The position numbers and the translations under genes were made by a program. Shown here in pieces: positions 9,022-17,791 of a stretch of DNA of 64,000 nucleotides. Source of the DNA: Variovorax gracilis (GTDB lineage: Bacteria; Pseudomonadota; Gammaproteobacteria; Burkholderiales; Burkholderiaceae_C); NCBI RefSeq assembly GCF_030317115.1, contig NZ_JASZYF010000021.1, positions 1-64,000 of the forward strand, written 5' to 3'. How positions within the stretch are numbered: position 1 is the stretch's first letter; every line of letters begins with the position of its first letter. Below the pieces are notes generated by a model. It saw only the letters and a program-made list of their open reading frames with translations. It had not been told where the DNA came from and ran no database searches.

Positions 9022-9663
9022 ATGCTCAACATCTGGGGGCGCATCAGCTCCATCAACGTTCGCAAGGTGGTGTGGTGCGCGCAGGAACTCGGGCTCGACT
9101 TCCAGCGCACGGAGGCCGGCGGCCGGTTCGGCGTGGTACAGACGCCCGAATACCAGCGGCTGAATCCGAATGCCCTCGTGCCGGCCATCGACGACGGCGA
9201 GGGCGAGGAGCGCGTCACGCTCTGGGAATCGAACGTGATCGTGCGCTATCTCTGCGCCAAGCATTCGATGGGCAGGCTCTACCCCGACCTGCTGTCCGAG
9301 CGCTTCGACGCCGAGCGCTGGATGGACTGGCAGCAGACCACGCTCAACCCGGCCGGCTCCAGCGCCTTCAGGCAATGGGTGCGGACGCCGCCGGCGCAGC
9401 GCAATCCGGAGGTGATCGCGAAGTCGGTCAACGCTACCGAGCCGCTGTTCGCGATGCTGGACGCCCACCTTTCGACCCGCACCTTCATGCTGGGCGAGCA
9501 CTTCACGATGGCCGACATCCCGGTGGGCTGCGAGGCCCACCGCTGGTTCGGGCTGCCGCAGACCGAATACACCCGGCCCATCTGGCCGAACGTCGAGCGC
9601 TGGTTCGGCGACCTGCGCATCCGCGCGGGCGCGCGCGGCGTGCTCGACCTTGCTCTGGAATGA
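9022..9663 (+). CDS. Glutathione S-transferase family protein
   Basis: 213 aa. The N-terminal thioredoxin-fold domain has the glutathione-binding sequence SSINVRKVVW and the cis-Pro region NALVPAIDD, then WESNVIVRYL, which holds the usual glutamate-serine pair. An all-alpha C-terminal domain follows. Ser in SSIN is the likely catalytic residue, as in theta/beta-like bacterial GSTs. The gene is placed between an exporter and PhzF, and its stop overlaps the next start (ATGA at 9660-9663). Its role may be conjugation or isomerisation of a toxic metabolite handled by the operon; the substrate is unknown. Confidence 0.86.
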   Translation: MLNIWGRISSINVRKVVWCAQELGLDFQRTEAGGRFGVVQTPEYQRLNPNALVPAIDDGEGEERVTLWESNVIVRYLCAKHSMGRLYPDLLSERFDAERWMDWQQTTLNPAGSSAFRQWVRTPPAQRNPEVIAKSVNATEPLFAMLDAHLSTRTFMLGEHFTMADIPVGCEAHRWFGLPQTEYTRPIWPNVERWFGDLRIRAGARGVLDLALE

Positions 9664-10574
9664 AACCGATGACCACCCGCCCTTTCAAGCAAGTCGATGT
9701 CTTCACGTCGACGCCCTACTTCGGCAATCCGCTCGCCGTGGTGCTCGACGGCTCCGGCCTCGACGACGCCGAGATGCAGCGGTTCGCCAAGTGGACGAAT
9801 CTTTCGGAAACGACCTTCCTGCTGCCACCCACCGAGCCCACGGCAGACTACCGGGTGCGCATCTTCACGCCCGGCGGCGAACTGCCGTTTGCGGGCCACC
9901 CCACGCTGGGAAGCTGCCATGCCTGGCTGCAGGCCGGCGGCAAGCCGAAGTCAAGCTCGCACATCGTGCAGCAGTGCGCGCAGGGACTGGTGCCGATCCA
10001 GCGCGAAGGCGAGCGGCTGGTCTTTGCCGCCCCGCCGCTGCGCCGCAGTGCGCCGAGCCCCACGCTGCTGGCAAAGGTCGCGGCGGCGCTCGGCCTCAAG
10101 GCCCAGCAGATCGTCGCCGCGCAGCTGCTCGACAACGGTCCGGTCTGGCTCGGCCTCCTGCTGGACGACGCGGACACGGTGCTCGCCCTCAAACCCGACC
10201 ATCGCATGCTGCGCGAGCTGGGCCAGAAGGTCGGCGTCGCGGGGATCTGGTCGACGGACGATTCGCCTCCGCTGATCGTTCGCTCCAATCGCGAGGCCCG
10301 CGCCTTCGCGCGCACCGAGGAAGCGCCCGCCGGCATCGAAGTGCGCGTCTTCGCGGCGCCGGTCGGCATCGAGGAAGACCCGGTCACCGGCAGCTTCAAC
10401 GCCAGCCTCGCGCAATGGCTCATCGCCGACGGCCAGATGCCGGAACGCTACGTCGCCGCCCAAGGCCAGACGCTGGGTCGCTCGGGTCGCGTGCACGTCA
10501 CCCGCGACGCCGACGGGCAGGTGTGGGTCGGCGGCTCGTCGGTGACCTGCATCGACGGTACGGTCGCGATCTAG
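9660..10574 (+). CDS. PhzF-family isomerase/epimerase
   Basis: A 304-aa protein of the PhzF/diaminopimelate-epimerase fold. Catalytic Glu50 lies in TNLSETTFLL, and the paired motifs GGELPFAGHPTLG and EEDPVTGSFNASLA mark the two symmetric halves. PhzF in phenazine synthesis isomerises a dihydro-anthranilate, but most homologues outside phenazine clusters, like this one, have no assigned substrate. The ATG at 9660 overlaps the GST stop; another ATG at 9669 is possible. No phenazine genes are nearby. Confidence 0.85.
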   Translation: MKPMTTRPFKQVDVFTSTPYFGNPLAVVLDGSGLDDAEMQRFAKWTNLSETTFLLPPTEPTADYRVRIFTPGGELPFAGHPTLGSCHAWLQAGGKPKSSSHIVQQCAQGLVPIQREGERLVFAAPPLRRSAPSPTLLAKVAAALGLKAQQIVAAQLLDNGPVWLGLLLDDADTVLALKPDHRMLRELGQKVGVAGIWSTDDSPPLIVRSNREARAFARTEEAPAGIEVRVFAAPVGIEEDPVTGSFNASLAQWLIADGQMPERYVAAQGQTLGRSGRVHVTRDADGQVWVGGSSVTCIDGTVAI

Positions 10575-10585
10575 GAGCCCGCGCC

Positions 10586-11272
10586 ATGAACGCGCGCGTC
10601 GATCACCTGGTCATCGCGGCCCGCAGCCTCGACGAAGGCGTGCGCTGGTGCCGGACCACCTTGGGTATCGAGCCCGGTCCGGGCGGCGCGCATCCGCTGA
10701 TGGGCACGCACAACCGGCTGATCAAGGTGGCGACAGCAGACTTTCCGCGCGCGTATCTCGAAATCATCGCCATCGATCCGAAGGCCAGACCCGCGCGGAC
10801 CGTCGACGCGCGTCGCTGGTTCGACCTGGACGACGCCCTGCTGCAAGCGGCGCTGGCGCGTGGCGGACCGCGGTTGATCCACTTTGTCGCCGAGGTGCCC
10901 GATGCCGCTGCCGCCGTGCAGGCGCTGGCCCATGTGCGCATCGATCGGGGCCAGGTGCTCGAAGCATCGCGCGACACGCCAGCTGGACGACTGTCGTGGC
11001 AGATCACGGTGCGCGACGACGGCCAGCGGCTCTTCTACGGCGCGCTGCCGACACTCATTGAATGGGGGCCAGTGCATCCGACCGACAGCATGGGCGATTC
11101 CGGTATCACGCTGCGCTCGCTCGATCTCGCCCATCCGCGCAAGACGGATCTCGAAGTCGCGCTCCAGGCCATCGGCCTTGCCGGCGTGTCGCTGGCCACC
11201 GGCGCACCGCGCCTGCGCGCCGTGTTCGACACGCCGCGCGGCACCGTCACACTTGAATCCGGAGGAATCTGA
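10586..11272 (+). CDS. VOC-superfamily (glyoxalase-like) protein
   Basis: 228 aa with the N-terminal ARVDHLVIAARSLDEGVRW pattern of the Glyoxalase_3/VOC domain. The fold is usually a metal-dependent dioxygenase, isomerase or resistance protein. The conserved His in VDHL and the Glu in AYLEIIAI are candidate metal ligands. It is transcribed 11 bp after phzF with a GGAGCC-like ribosome site and 2 bp before the third LysE gene. Its function within this operon is unknown. Confidence 0.75.
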   Translation: MNARVDHLVIAARSLDEGVRWCRTTLGIEPGPGGAHPLMGTHNRLIKVATADFPRAYLEIIAIDPKARPARTVDARRWFDLDDALLQAALARGGPRLIHFVAEVPDAAAAVQALAHVRIDRGQVLEASRDTPAGRLSWQITVRDDGQRLFYGALPTLIEWGPVHPTDSMGDSGITLRSLDLAHPRKTDLEVALQAIGLAGVSLATGAPRLRAVFDTPRGTVTLESGGI

Positions 11273-11274
11273 AC

Positions 11275-11907
11275 ATGCTGAGCGCCACCGAACTCGCCTG
11301 GTTCTCGCTCGCCGCGCTGGTGCTCGTGCTGACGCCCGGCCCCAACATGATCTATTGCGTGTCGCGCACGCTGTGCCAGGGCCGCGCGGCCGGGCTAGTC
11401 TCGCTGGCCGGCGTGCTGCTGGGCTTCGTGGTGCACCTGATGGCGGCGGCGCTGGGGCTGACGGCGCTGCTGGCCGCAGTGCCCTTCGCGTTCGATGCGA
11501 TCCGCCTGGCCGGTGCGGCGTATCTGCTCTGGCTCGCCTGGCAGGCAGTCAAGCCGAACGGCACCGCGCCGTTCGAGGCACGGCTGCTGCCGGACGATCC
11601 GCCGGCCAAGCTCTTCAGCATGGGTTTTCTCACCAACCTGCTGAATCCGAAGGTGGCGATGTTCTACCTGTCCTTCTTCCCGCAGTTCCTGCATCCGGAA
11701 CGCGGCTCCGTGCTGCTGCAGAGCCTGGCGCTGGGCGCGGTGCAGATCGGCGTGAGCGGCGCGGTCAACGCGATGCTCGTGCTGACCGCGGCGAGCATCA
11801 CGGCATTTCTCTCGCAGAGCGAGGGCTGGCTGCGCGCGCAGCGCTACGTGATGGGCAGTGTGCTCGCGGGGCTGGCCGTACGCATCGCGATGACCGATCG
11901 CAAGTAG
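11275..11907 (+). CDS. LysE/RhtB-family amino acid exporter (third of three)
   Basis: 210 aa, about six hydrophobic segments, N-terminal LTPGPNMIYC signature and LLNPKVAMFYLSFFPQFL in the middle, as in RhtB-type threonine/homoserine exporters. It follows the VOC gene by 2 bp, with GGAGGAATCTGAAC upstream as a strong ribosome-binding site, and ends the run started at 5572. A stem-loop overlapping its stop separates it from the convergent autotransporter gene. Substrate unknown. Confidence 0.88.
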   Translation: MLSATELAWFSLAALVLVLTPGPNMIYCVSRTLCQGRAAGLVSLAGVLLGFVVHLMAAALGLTALLAAVPFAFDAIRLAGAAYLLWLAWQAVKPNGTAPFEARLLPDDPPAKLFSMGFLTNLLNPKVAMFYLSFFPQFLHPERGSVLLQSLALGAVQIGVSGAVNAMLVLTAASITAFLSQSEGWLRAQRYVMGSVLAGLAVRIAMTDRK

Positions 11908-11927
11908 CGCGGCAACGGTGCCGCGCT
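11906..11927. terminator. Stem-loop between convergent genes
   Basis: A perfect 9-bp inverted repeat (AGCGCGGCA/TGCCGCGCT) with a 4-nt loop starts in the lysE stop codon and lies just before the end of the convergent autotransporter gene. There is no T-run, so an intrinsic terminator is only possible; it could equally protect mRNA 3' ends. Confidence 0.35.
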
Positions 11928-11940
11928 CCGCGGCGAAGCA

Positions 11941-14900
11941 TCACCAGCGCACGCGCATCCCGACAGCGCCCTGGACCGAGGCTTTCACCTCCGTGTCGCC
12001 GCTGGTGCTGAACAGCCTGCCGATTTCGCCGTAGACGCTCACGCTGCGCGAGAGCGCCAGGGTGAAGCCCCCCGCCAATTCCATCGAGGTGTAGCTGGCC
12101 GCGCTGGCGATGTCGGTGAATGCCGCGGGCCCGATGAAGCGCGCGATCGTGTTGCCGCCGGTGCCGTGGATCACCGCAACGCGGGCGTAAGGCTGCAGGC
12201 GCCCGGCCGAAGTCGCGAAGTCGCCCTTCACCCGGACGCCGAGGCCGCCGGTCCAACTGTCCAGGTTGTCCTGCTGCACGAGCGCGCCCTGGATCACCAT
12301 GTCGTCGAGGCTTGCATGGCTGTAGACCAACTGCGCCTGCGGCTCGAGGGTCCAGCCGTTGCCGAGCGCGAAGGCCTGGCCAACCTCCATCGCCGCCAGC
12401 AGGCTGTTGCCCTTGCCCGAAGCCTCGAAGCCGCCGAGCGGCTGGATCGTGTAGCGCTGCGATCCGTACTGGAGCACGGTGTCCGCGTAGAAGCCGGTCG
12501 TGTTGGCGTAGGTGGCATAGGCGCCGAAGTAGCGCGAGCGCGTGTCGGTACTTCCCACGGCGCGCCACAGGCCGCTGGCCAGGCCGCTCACGTCGGAATT
12601 GCCGTCGAGCGTGCCGACATAGACACCGGCGCGCCAGTCGCCGAGCGGAGACACGTAGAGGTCGGTACCGGCCTGCACGCCGCTGACATGGCCTTGCGTG
12701 GAGGGGTTCACGGTCCCGTCCTGGCGGATGTCGACGTCGCTGTAGACGCCCCGCGCCCAGGCGTGGCGGTCGGTCGTCAGCGCACCGGCGACCGGCGAGA
12801 GGCTCGCGACGGCCGGCGCGCTGGCGTCATCGTCGCCGAGTCGGGAATGGATGTTGCCGAGCATCGCCATGTCGTTCTGGCGCAGCTGGGCGGGCACCGC
12901 CGCGAGCATGGGCACTTCGGCCCGATAGGCCGTCACTGGCCGCGGCGCGGGTGCTGCCGTCAGCGCCGCCGAAGCTGCAGGCGCCGCGACCGCCGGCGAT
13001 GCCGTCGTCGGGGCCGGTGCGGGTGCCGGCGCCGGAGCAGGTGGCGCCGGTGGCGCCGGTGGCGCAGGAGGGGCTGGCGGTGCTGGCGGTGCTGGAGGCG
13101 CCGGAGGCGCGGGCGGGGCCGGAGGGGCCGGCGGCGGGGGCGGCGGAGGCGGAGGCGGCGGCATGACCTGCGAGCGCAGATACCAGTTCTCGCCCGCGCC
13201 CGCAGCATCGGCCGCGTACAGCCGGTACTCGAACGCGCCTGCGTCCACGTGGCCTCCGCTCAGTGCGAAGGCGCTGCGCGTCGATTGCGCCGTCGTGGTG
13301 GCGCCGTTGATTGCCGAGATCACCTCGATCCCGTTGCCGCTCGTCTGGCCGCCGAGGCCGCCGATGTTGGTGATCTGGACGTTGGTGTTTCCGCTCGCCG
13401 AGCCGCCGTCGAGGATCAGGCGGTCGGACGTTCCCGCGGCGTCGAGCCGGGAGGCCAGCCGGAGCGTGCCGTTGTTCCCGACGTAGGCGCCGGTCACGCG
13501 AAGCGTCGTGCCCGGCGCAGCGCCCGCGAGCGAGACCGTGCCGCTGTTCGTCAGGGAGGCGACTGTCTGGTTGTAGCCGGCGAGGTCCAGCGTGGCGCCT
13601 GACGCCACGACATGCCCCGACCGGGCGCTCAGGACATCCGCTGCGCCGGCGCGCAGCGTGCCGGCGTTGACGGTCGTGAGGCCGGTGTACGTGTTGGCGC
13701 CGCCGAGCGTGAGCGTGCCGACGCCGACCTTGGTCAGCGAGCCGCCCGCGTCGAGGATCATGTAGTTGTATGGAAGGACCGGCGCCGTCGGGTCGGAGGG
13801 AGGATTGGCGGGATAGTTGGCGGGCCCCTGGTCGGAAATCACGCCATTGATCACGTCGTTCGGGCGATTCAAGGCGCCGACGGTCAGGTTCTTCGAGCCC
13901 AGCGTCACGTCGCCGTCGCCGTACAGTGAACCGACGGACACCGAGGTGTCCACGGCGTGGATGTAGAGCCTGCCGCCCGCGCGGTTCTCGATCGTCGCAC
14001 CACTCAGGTCGGGCGTGTTGGCGAGGTAGATCAGTCCGGCGTTGTTGCGCACCGTGGCGCTGCCGCCGTCGCTGTTGACATTGAAGAAGACGCGCCCGCC
14101 GTTGCTTTCGACCGTCGAGCCGGCGGCCGTCGAATTTCGCCCGAAGATCACGTACGACCCGGCACCGTTGATTTTCAGTGTCGACGTGCCGGCGCTGGAG
14201 CCGTTGCCGTAGATATCGGAATTGAACTCGATGCCGCTGTTCGTGCCGAAGTAGTCCGTGCTGGTGTGCACGGTGATGGCGAGGTTCCCCGCGTTCGCGC
14301 CGAGAAATTCCAGTTGGGCGTTCGTGTAGATATCGACGGGGCCAGTGCCCAGCGAGCCCGAGGTGCCGGTGGAAACGCTCATGCGCCCATTCGTCTGGCC
14401 GTCGATGCGGGTGCCGCCCTGGTAGTTGTTGCCCGCGTTGTCGATGCGCAGCCGCCGGACGTCGGCGCTGCTCGTGCCGGAGTTGATGAGCCTGAGCTGT
14501 CCGGTGCCGGAGATCTCGCCGTTCAGCGCATTCGACACGGAGTCATTGACGTCGATCGTGCCGCCATTCGCGCCGAGCGTGATGGCGCGGGATGTGATGA
14601 AAGGCGGCGGGACGGGGGGCGGAGGGCTGGGGGCCGGGGGAGTGGCGGGCAGGGGGGTGCCGATGCGCAGCGTGCCGTTGTCGATGGCGATCGAGCCCAC
14701 CGGCGCGATGCCGGGGTCGGCATTGCCCAGGTTGGCGTCGGTGGCGACCTGCACCGTGCCGCCGTTGATCGTGGTCGCGCCCCGGTAGCTGTTGGCCCCC
14801 GTCAGGACGAGCGTGCCGGTGCCGGTCTTGGTGATGCCGCCCGTACCGCTGATCTCGCCCGACTGGGTCGCAGCGACCGACGCAGCGGTATTGAGCGTGG

Positions 14901-15117
14901 CCGATGGCGGGGCGGCGACCAAGGGCGTCGCATTGTTCTCGCCGTCAGCGTAGTTCACCGTCTGTGCGGCGCCGTGGCCGGCGAAGGCGCCCAGCCCGAG
15001 CACCAGCGTCGTCGCGACGAGGCCGCCGGAGCGCTTGCCCCGAGTGGCCGTGATTTCCGAGACGGCCACCCATGCATCGAGGGCGTGGTTCCAGACGCTG
15101 CGATATGACTTGTTCAT
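11941..15117 (-). CDS. Autotransporter (type Va secretion) with ESPR and Pro-rich linker
   Basis: 1058 aa. The start at 15117 gives MNKSYRSVWNHALDAWVAVSE, a typical extended signal peptide region, before the hydrophobic core (about 33-50) and AAQT cleavage area. The passenger (about 60-640) contains autotransporter-associated beta-strand repeats such as GTGTLVLTGANSYRGATTING and a second copy near the middle, and should form a right-handed beta helix. Residues about 650-695 are an almost pure Pro/Ala linker. The last 270 residues form the beta-barrel and end in an aromatic residue (VGMRVRW), as needed for BAM recognition. A surface or adhesion role is a family inference. It is transcribed alone, divergent from the phosphatase gene at 15333. 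Confidence 0.92.
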   Translation of the reverse strand: MNKSYRSVWNHALDAWVAVSEITATRGKRSGGLVATTLVLGLGAFAGHGAAQTVNYADGENNATPLVAAPPSATLNTAASVAATQSGEISGTGGITKTGTGTLVLTGANSYRGATTINGGTVQVATDANLGNADPGIAPVGSIAIDNGTLRIGTPLPATPPAPSPPPPVPPPFITSRAITLGANGGTIDVNDSVSNALNGEISGTGQLRLINSGTSSADVRRLRIDNAGNNYQGGTRIDGQTNGRMSVSTGTSGSLGTGPVDIYTNAQLEFLGANAGNLAITVHTSTDYFGTNSGIEFNSDIYGNGSSAGTSTLKINGAGSYVIFGRNSTAAGSTVESNGGRVFFNVNSDGGSATVRNNAGLIYLANTPDLSGATIENRAGGRLYIHAVDTSVSVGSLYGDGDVTLGSKNLTVGALNRPNDVINGVISDQGPANYPANPPSDPTAPVLPYNYMILDAGGSLTKVGVGTLTLGGANTYTGLTTVNAGTLRAGAADVLSARSGHVVASGATLDLAGYNQTVASLTNSGTVSLAGAAPGTTLRVTGAYVGNNGTLRLASRLDAAGTSDRLILDGGSASGNTNVQITNIGGLGGQTSGNGIEVISAINGATTTAQSTRSAFALSGGHVDAGAFEYRLYAADAAGAGENWYLRSQVMPPPPPPPPPPPAPPAPPAPPAPPAPPAPPAPPAPPAPPAPPAPAPAPAPAPTTASPAVAAPAASAALTAAPAPRPVTAYRAEVPMLAAVPAQLRQNDMAMLGNIHSRLGDDDASAPAVASLSPVAGALTTDRHAWARGVYSDVDIRQDGTVNPSTQGHVSGVQAGTDLYVSPLGDWRAGVYVGTLDGNSDVSGLASGLWRAVGSTDTRSRYFGAYATYANTTGFYADTVLQYGSQRYTIQPLGGFEASGKGNSLLAAMEVGQAFALGNGWTLEPQAQLVYSHASLDDMVIQGALVQQDNLDSWTGGLGVRVKGDFATSAGRLQPYARVAVIHGTGGNTIARFIGPAAFTDIASAASYTSMELAGGFTLALSRSVSVYGEIGRLFSTSGDTEVKASVQGAVGMRVRW

Positions 15118-15332
15118 GCTCCTGCGGTCCTTTGGGGCTACATGCCGTGTGCGCTGTGCGCAACATTTGGCGTCAACTAAAGTGTTCATTCTTACATATT
15201 GAGAACTTTCTAGCTCACGTTCTTACACTTCTGTTGCCGTCGTCGCACGCAGTGTCGAATTTGCTACGAAATCGATAGCATCGGTCACCGTCGCGACGGG
15301 CGCGAACCGGGCCCGTTGGCAGAATCCCGCGC

Positions 15333-16007
15333 ATGGGAACCCTCTACCTCGTGCGCCATGGGCAAGCCAGCTTCGGCGCGGCCGACTACGACAACCTCAG
15401 CGAACTCGGCCACAAGCAGTCCGTGCGGCTCGGCGAGTACTGGCGCGAGCGCGGGATGCGCTTCGACGCGGTCATCACCGGCACGCTGAAGCGCCATCGC
15501 CAGACCTGGGAGGGCATCGCGGAGGGGCTCGGGCTGCAGCGCGATGACGTGCTCCCGTGGCCCGGCCTCAACGAATACGACAGCGAGGCCGTGATTGCGA
15601 CCATCCACCCCGAGAAGCTGCAGAAGCCCGACACGCCGGAGATGTACCGCCATCACTTCAGGCTGCTGCGCGACGGCCTCGGCGCCTGGATGCAGGGCCG
15701 CACGGAGCCCCGGGGCATGCCCAGCTACGTCGATTTCCTGGCTGGCGTGACCGCCGCGCTGGACCACGTGCGCGACAAGCACCACGGCGCGAAGGTTCTG
15801 GTGGTGTCGAGCGGCGGTCCGATCAGCACCGCGGTCGGGCACGTGCTGGGCACCAGCGCCGAAACCACCATCGAGCTGAACCTGCGCATCCGCAACAGTT
15901 CGGTCACGGAATTCGCGTTCACGCCCAAGCGCCACATGCTGGTGACCTACAACACGCTGCCGCACCTCGACGGCCCGGCGTACGAGGGCTGGGTGACCTA
16001 CTCCTGA
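15333..16007 (+). CDS. Histidine phosphatase family protein
   Basis: 224 aa with the phosphoglycerate-mutase-type active site LVRHGQASFG at the N-terminus (catalytic His in RHG) and conserved downstream elements VITGTLKRHRQT and VVSSGGPIS, where the usual second His is not obvious and Ser-Gly-Gly appears. A cytoplasmic phosphatase or mutase is expected; the substrate is unknown. Its 3' end overlaps the end of the convergent cutA gene by 10 bp. Confidence 0.85.
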   Translation: MGTLYLVRHGQASFGAADYDNLSELGHKQSVRLGEYWRERGMRFDAVITGTLKRHRQTWEGIAEGLGLQRDDVLPWPGLNEYDSEAVIATIHPEKLQKPDTPEMYRHHFRLLRDGLGAWMQGRTEPRGMPSYVDFLAGVTAALDHVRDKHHGAKVLVVSSGGPISTAVGHVLGTSAETTIELNLRIRNSSVTEFAFTPKRHMLVTYNTLPHLDGPAYEGWVTYS

Positions 16008-16330
16008 GCGGCCGGGGCACTGCCCGCCGCAAGCCAGTGCAGGTAGTCGGCCGAGCCGGCCGTGATCGGAACCTGCACGATCTCCGGCGTCTGGTAGCTG
16101 TGCCGCTCGCGGATGAAGGCTTCGAGCGCCGCGTAGCGCGCAACGAGTGTCTTGATGTGAAGCACCCATTCGGGCTCACGGTGCAACTCGCCCTGCCAGA
16201 CATAGAGGCTGCGCACACGCTGGATCTGCACGCAGGCGGCAAGCTGCGCCTCGACGATGGCCGCCGCCAGTTCCTCGGCCTCATCCTCCGTGCCGATGCT
16301 GGTCATCACGATGCAAGCAGTGCGGTCCAT
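15998..16330 (-). CDS. cutA: Divalent-cation tolerance protein CutA
   Basis: 110 aa, the normal CutA length. It contains the family's core ACVQIQRVRSLYVWQGEL and EWVLHIKT plus the SYQTPEIVQVPI region that packs the trimer. CutA proteins are small cytoplasmic trimers linked to copper and other metal tolerance in E. coli, with mechanism unsettled. Convergent overlap with the histidine phosphatase gene at the 3' end. Upstream (16331-16418) there is only a GC-rich dispersed repeat. Confidence 0.9.
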   Translation of the reverse strand: MDRTACIVMTSIGTEDEAEELAAAIVEAQLAACVQIQRVRSLYVWQGELHREPEWVLHIKTLVARYAALEAFIRERHSYQTPEIVQVPITAGSADYLHWLAAGSAPAAQE

Positions 16331-16369
16331 ATGTGCCTCTCAATCGCCTTCCGGAAATACCGCGGAGCC

Positions 16370-16399
16370 GGCTCCGCCGGGCCGCCGGCATGGCGCAAG
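16370..16399 (-). repeat. Dispersed 30-nt GC-rich intergenic repeat, copy 1
   Basis: The minus strand of this stretch differs by one base from 34115-34144. Both copies lie between genes and have internal CCGGC/GCCGG dyads. Similar short GC-rich intergenic repeats are scattered through Comamonadaceae genomes; function unknown. Confidence 0.6.
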
Positions 16400-16418
16400 C
16401 CTGGGGGTGTGCATGTCC

Positions 16419-16760
16419 CTACGCTTGCCATACGCCGTAACCGGCCTCTCTCAGGGCGATGCCGAGTTCGACTTCCATTTCGCGCGCAGCCTCGTACGGC
16501 ATGGGGTTGTACATCTCATAGAGCGCCGGCAGCAGGCGCAACCCGTAGTCCCGCACGAAGCTGTTGGCCTGGATGCCCGCCTTGTGCTTGTCGAAGCGCA
16601 CGTCCGGGTCCAGCCCGGTCATGCCCACATAGACGAACGGCATGCCGAGCCGGTAGTCAGGATTGGCCCGCCGGTAGCGCGCCACGTTCCACACGCGGTC
16701 GTCCAGCTCGACCACGTACACGTAGTGATGATGACGGCTGCGCGTCTTGCGGACCGGCAT
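16419..16760 (-). CDS. Small GIY-YIG-like protein
   Basis: 113 aa, rich in aromatic and basic residues. The segments HHYVYVVEL and PFVYVGMTGLDPDVRFDKHKAG resemble the GIY-YIG nuclease core (Y-x-Y then Y-V-G-x-T, then Arg and His), and MEVELGIALREAGYGVW resembles the distal Glu region. This would make it a possible stand-alone nuclease of unknown target, but the match is by eye and weak at the first motif. It is transcribed leftward between cutA and the GlsB-like gene. Confidence 0.5.
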   Translation of the reverse strand: MPVRKTRSRHHHYVYVVELDDRVWNVARYRRANPDYRLGMPFVYVGMTGLDPDVRFDKHKAGIQANSFVRDYGLRLLPALYEMYNPMPYEAAREMEVELGIALREAGYGVWQA

Positions 16761-16781
16761 GCGGCACGCTGCCCGCCGATC

Positions 16782-17027
16782 TCACTTGCGCTTGATCAGC
16801 CCGTAGAGGACGAGCAGCACGATCGCGCCGACGACCGACGCGATGAATCCCGCGCCCTGGCCCGCGGTGTACCAGCCCATGGCCTGCCCGACGTAGGTCG
16901 CGATGAGCGAACCGGCAATGCCGATCAGCGTCGTGACGATGAAGCCGGCCGAGTCATCGCCGGGTTTGATGGCGCGCGCCACGAGGCCCGCGACGAAGCC
17001 GATCAGAATGGTCCAGACGATGCTCAT
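16782..17027 (-). CDS. GlsB/YeaQ/YmgE-family small membrane protein
   Basis: 81 aa with three hydrophobic helices and Gly-rich turns, including GFVAGLVARAIKPGDDSAGF and TTLIGIAGSLIATYVG, the hallmark of the transglycosylase-associated/YmgE stress membrane family. The ATG at 17027 follows AAAGGGAACCT, a clear ribosome-binding site, so longer upstream starts are not used. Homologues are induced by acid or general stress; biochemical role unknown. Confidence 0.88.
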   Translation of the reverse strand: MSIVWTILIGFVAGLVARAIKPGDDSAGFIVTTLIGIAGSLIATYVGQAMGWYTAGQGAGFIASVVGAIVLLVLYGLIKRK

Positions 17028-17148
17028 AGGTTCCCTTTGTGGGTTGTGATCGAGTAGCAATTTCATGATAGCGGAGCCCCGCCTGCATGCCGACTGCTCC
17101 TGCTCCCGTCCTACACACATTCCGAGGCGCGCAGGCTATACCTGCGGC

Positions 17149-17778
17149 ATGCTCGAAAAGCTCCCTGACGCCATCGGCCACGCCTTGCACGAGGTGCGCG
17201 CGGGCCTGGACGAAATCGCATTCAACACGCTGGGCCTGCGCGAGGGAATGGCCTCGATCACGGTCGCCAGCCTGGCTTTCGCCGACCACGCGCCGATCCC
17301 GCAGCGCTACACGGCCGACGGCGAGGGCATGTCGCCGCCGGTGCAATGGTTCGGCGTGCCGGCCGGCGCCGCCTCGCTGGTGCTGATGGTGGAGGACGCC
17401 GATTCGCCGACGCCGCATCCGATGGTGCACGCGATCGCCGTCGACCTGCCCGCCGCCGACGGCAGCCTGCAAGAGGCGGCATTTCCCAGCGCCGATCAGG
17501 ACGGAATCGGCCTCCATGCGGGCCGCAATTCCTTCCTCCAGGTGGCCTGGATGCCGCCCGATCCGCCGCCGGGCCACGGCGTGCACCGCTACGCGTTCCA
17601 GGTTTTCGCGCTGGGCACCGCGTACGAGTTCTCCGCGACGCCGGGACGCGACGAGGTCTTCGATGCGCTGAAGGCGCACGCCATCGCGAGCGGCTTGCTG
17701 ATCGGCACCTGCGAGCGGCCGGACGGCTCGATCAGGATCGAGGATGCCGCGCCCGCGGGGCCGTTGATCGCGGGCTGA
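17149..17778 (+). CDS. YbhB/YbcL-family (PEBP-like) protein
   Basis: 209 aa of the phosphatidylethanolamine-binding/Raf-kinase-inhibitor-like fold. It shows IPQRYTADGEGMSPPVQWFGVP and VLMVEDADSPTPHPMVHAIAVDLP, which carry the D-P/S-P-x-H ligand pocket, and ends in a typical YAFQVFAL segment. There is an N-terminal extension of about 35 residues with no signal peptide, so it is probably cytoplasmic. Molecular role in bacteria is not settled. Confidence 0.85.
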   Translation: MLEKLPDAIGHALHEVRAGLDEIAFNTLGLREGMASITVASLAFADHAPIPQRYTADGEGMSPPVQWFGVPAGAASLVLMVEDADSPTPHPMVHAIAVDLPAADGSLQEAAFPSADQDGIGLHAGRNSFLQVAWMPPDPPPGHGVHRYAFQVFALGTAYEFSATPGRDEVFDALKAHAIASGLLIGTCERPDGSIRIEDAAPAGPLIAG

Positions 17779-17791
17779 GCCGGCCCGGCTG

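Noticed and set aside
10586..11272. Phenazine biosynthesis because of the PhzF-like neighbour
   Set aside because: No phzA, B, C, D, E or G homologue is in the window; isolated PhzF-like proteins are common.
12166..13602. Plus-strand 478-codon frame inside the autotransporter
   Set aside because: Arg-rich antisense of the Pro/Ala linker; no coding features.
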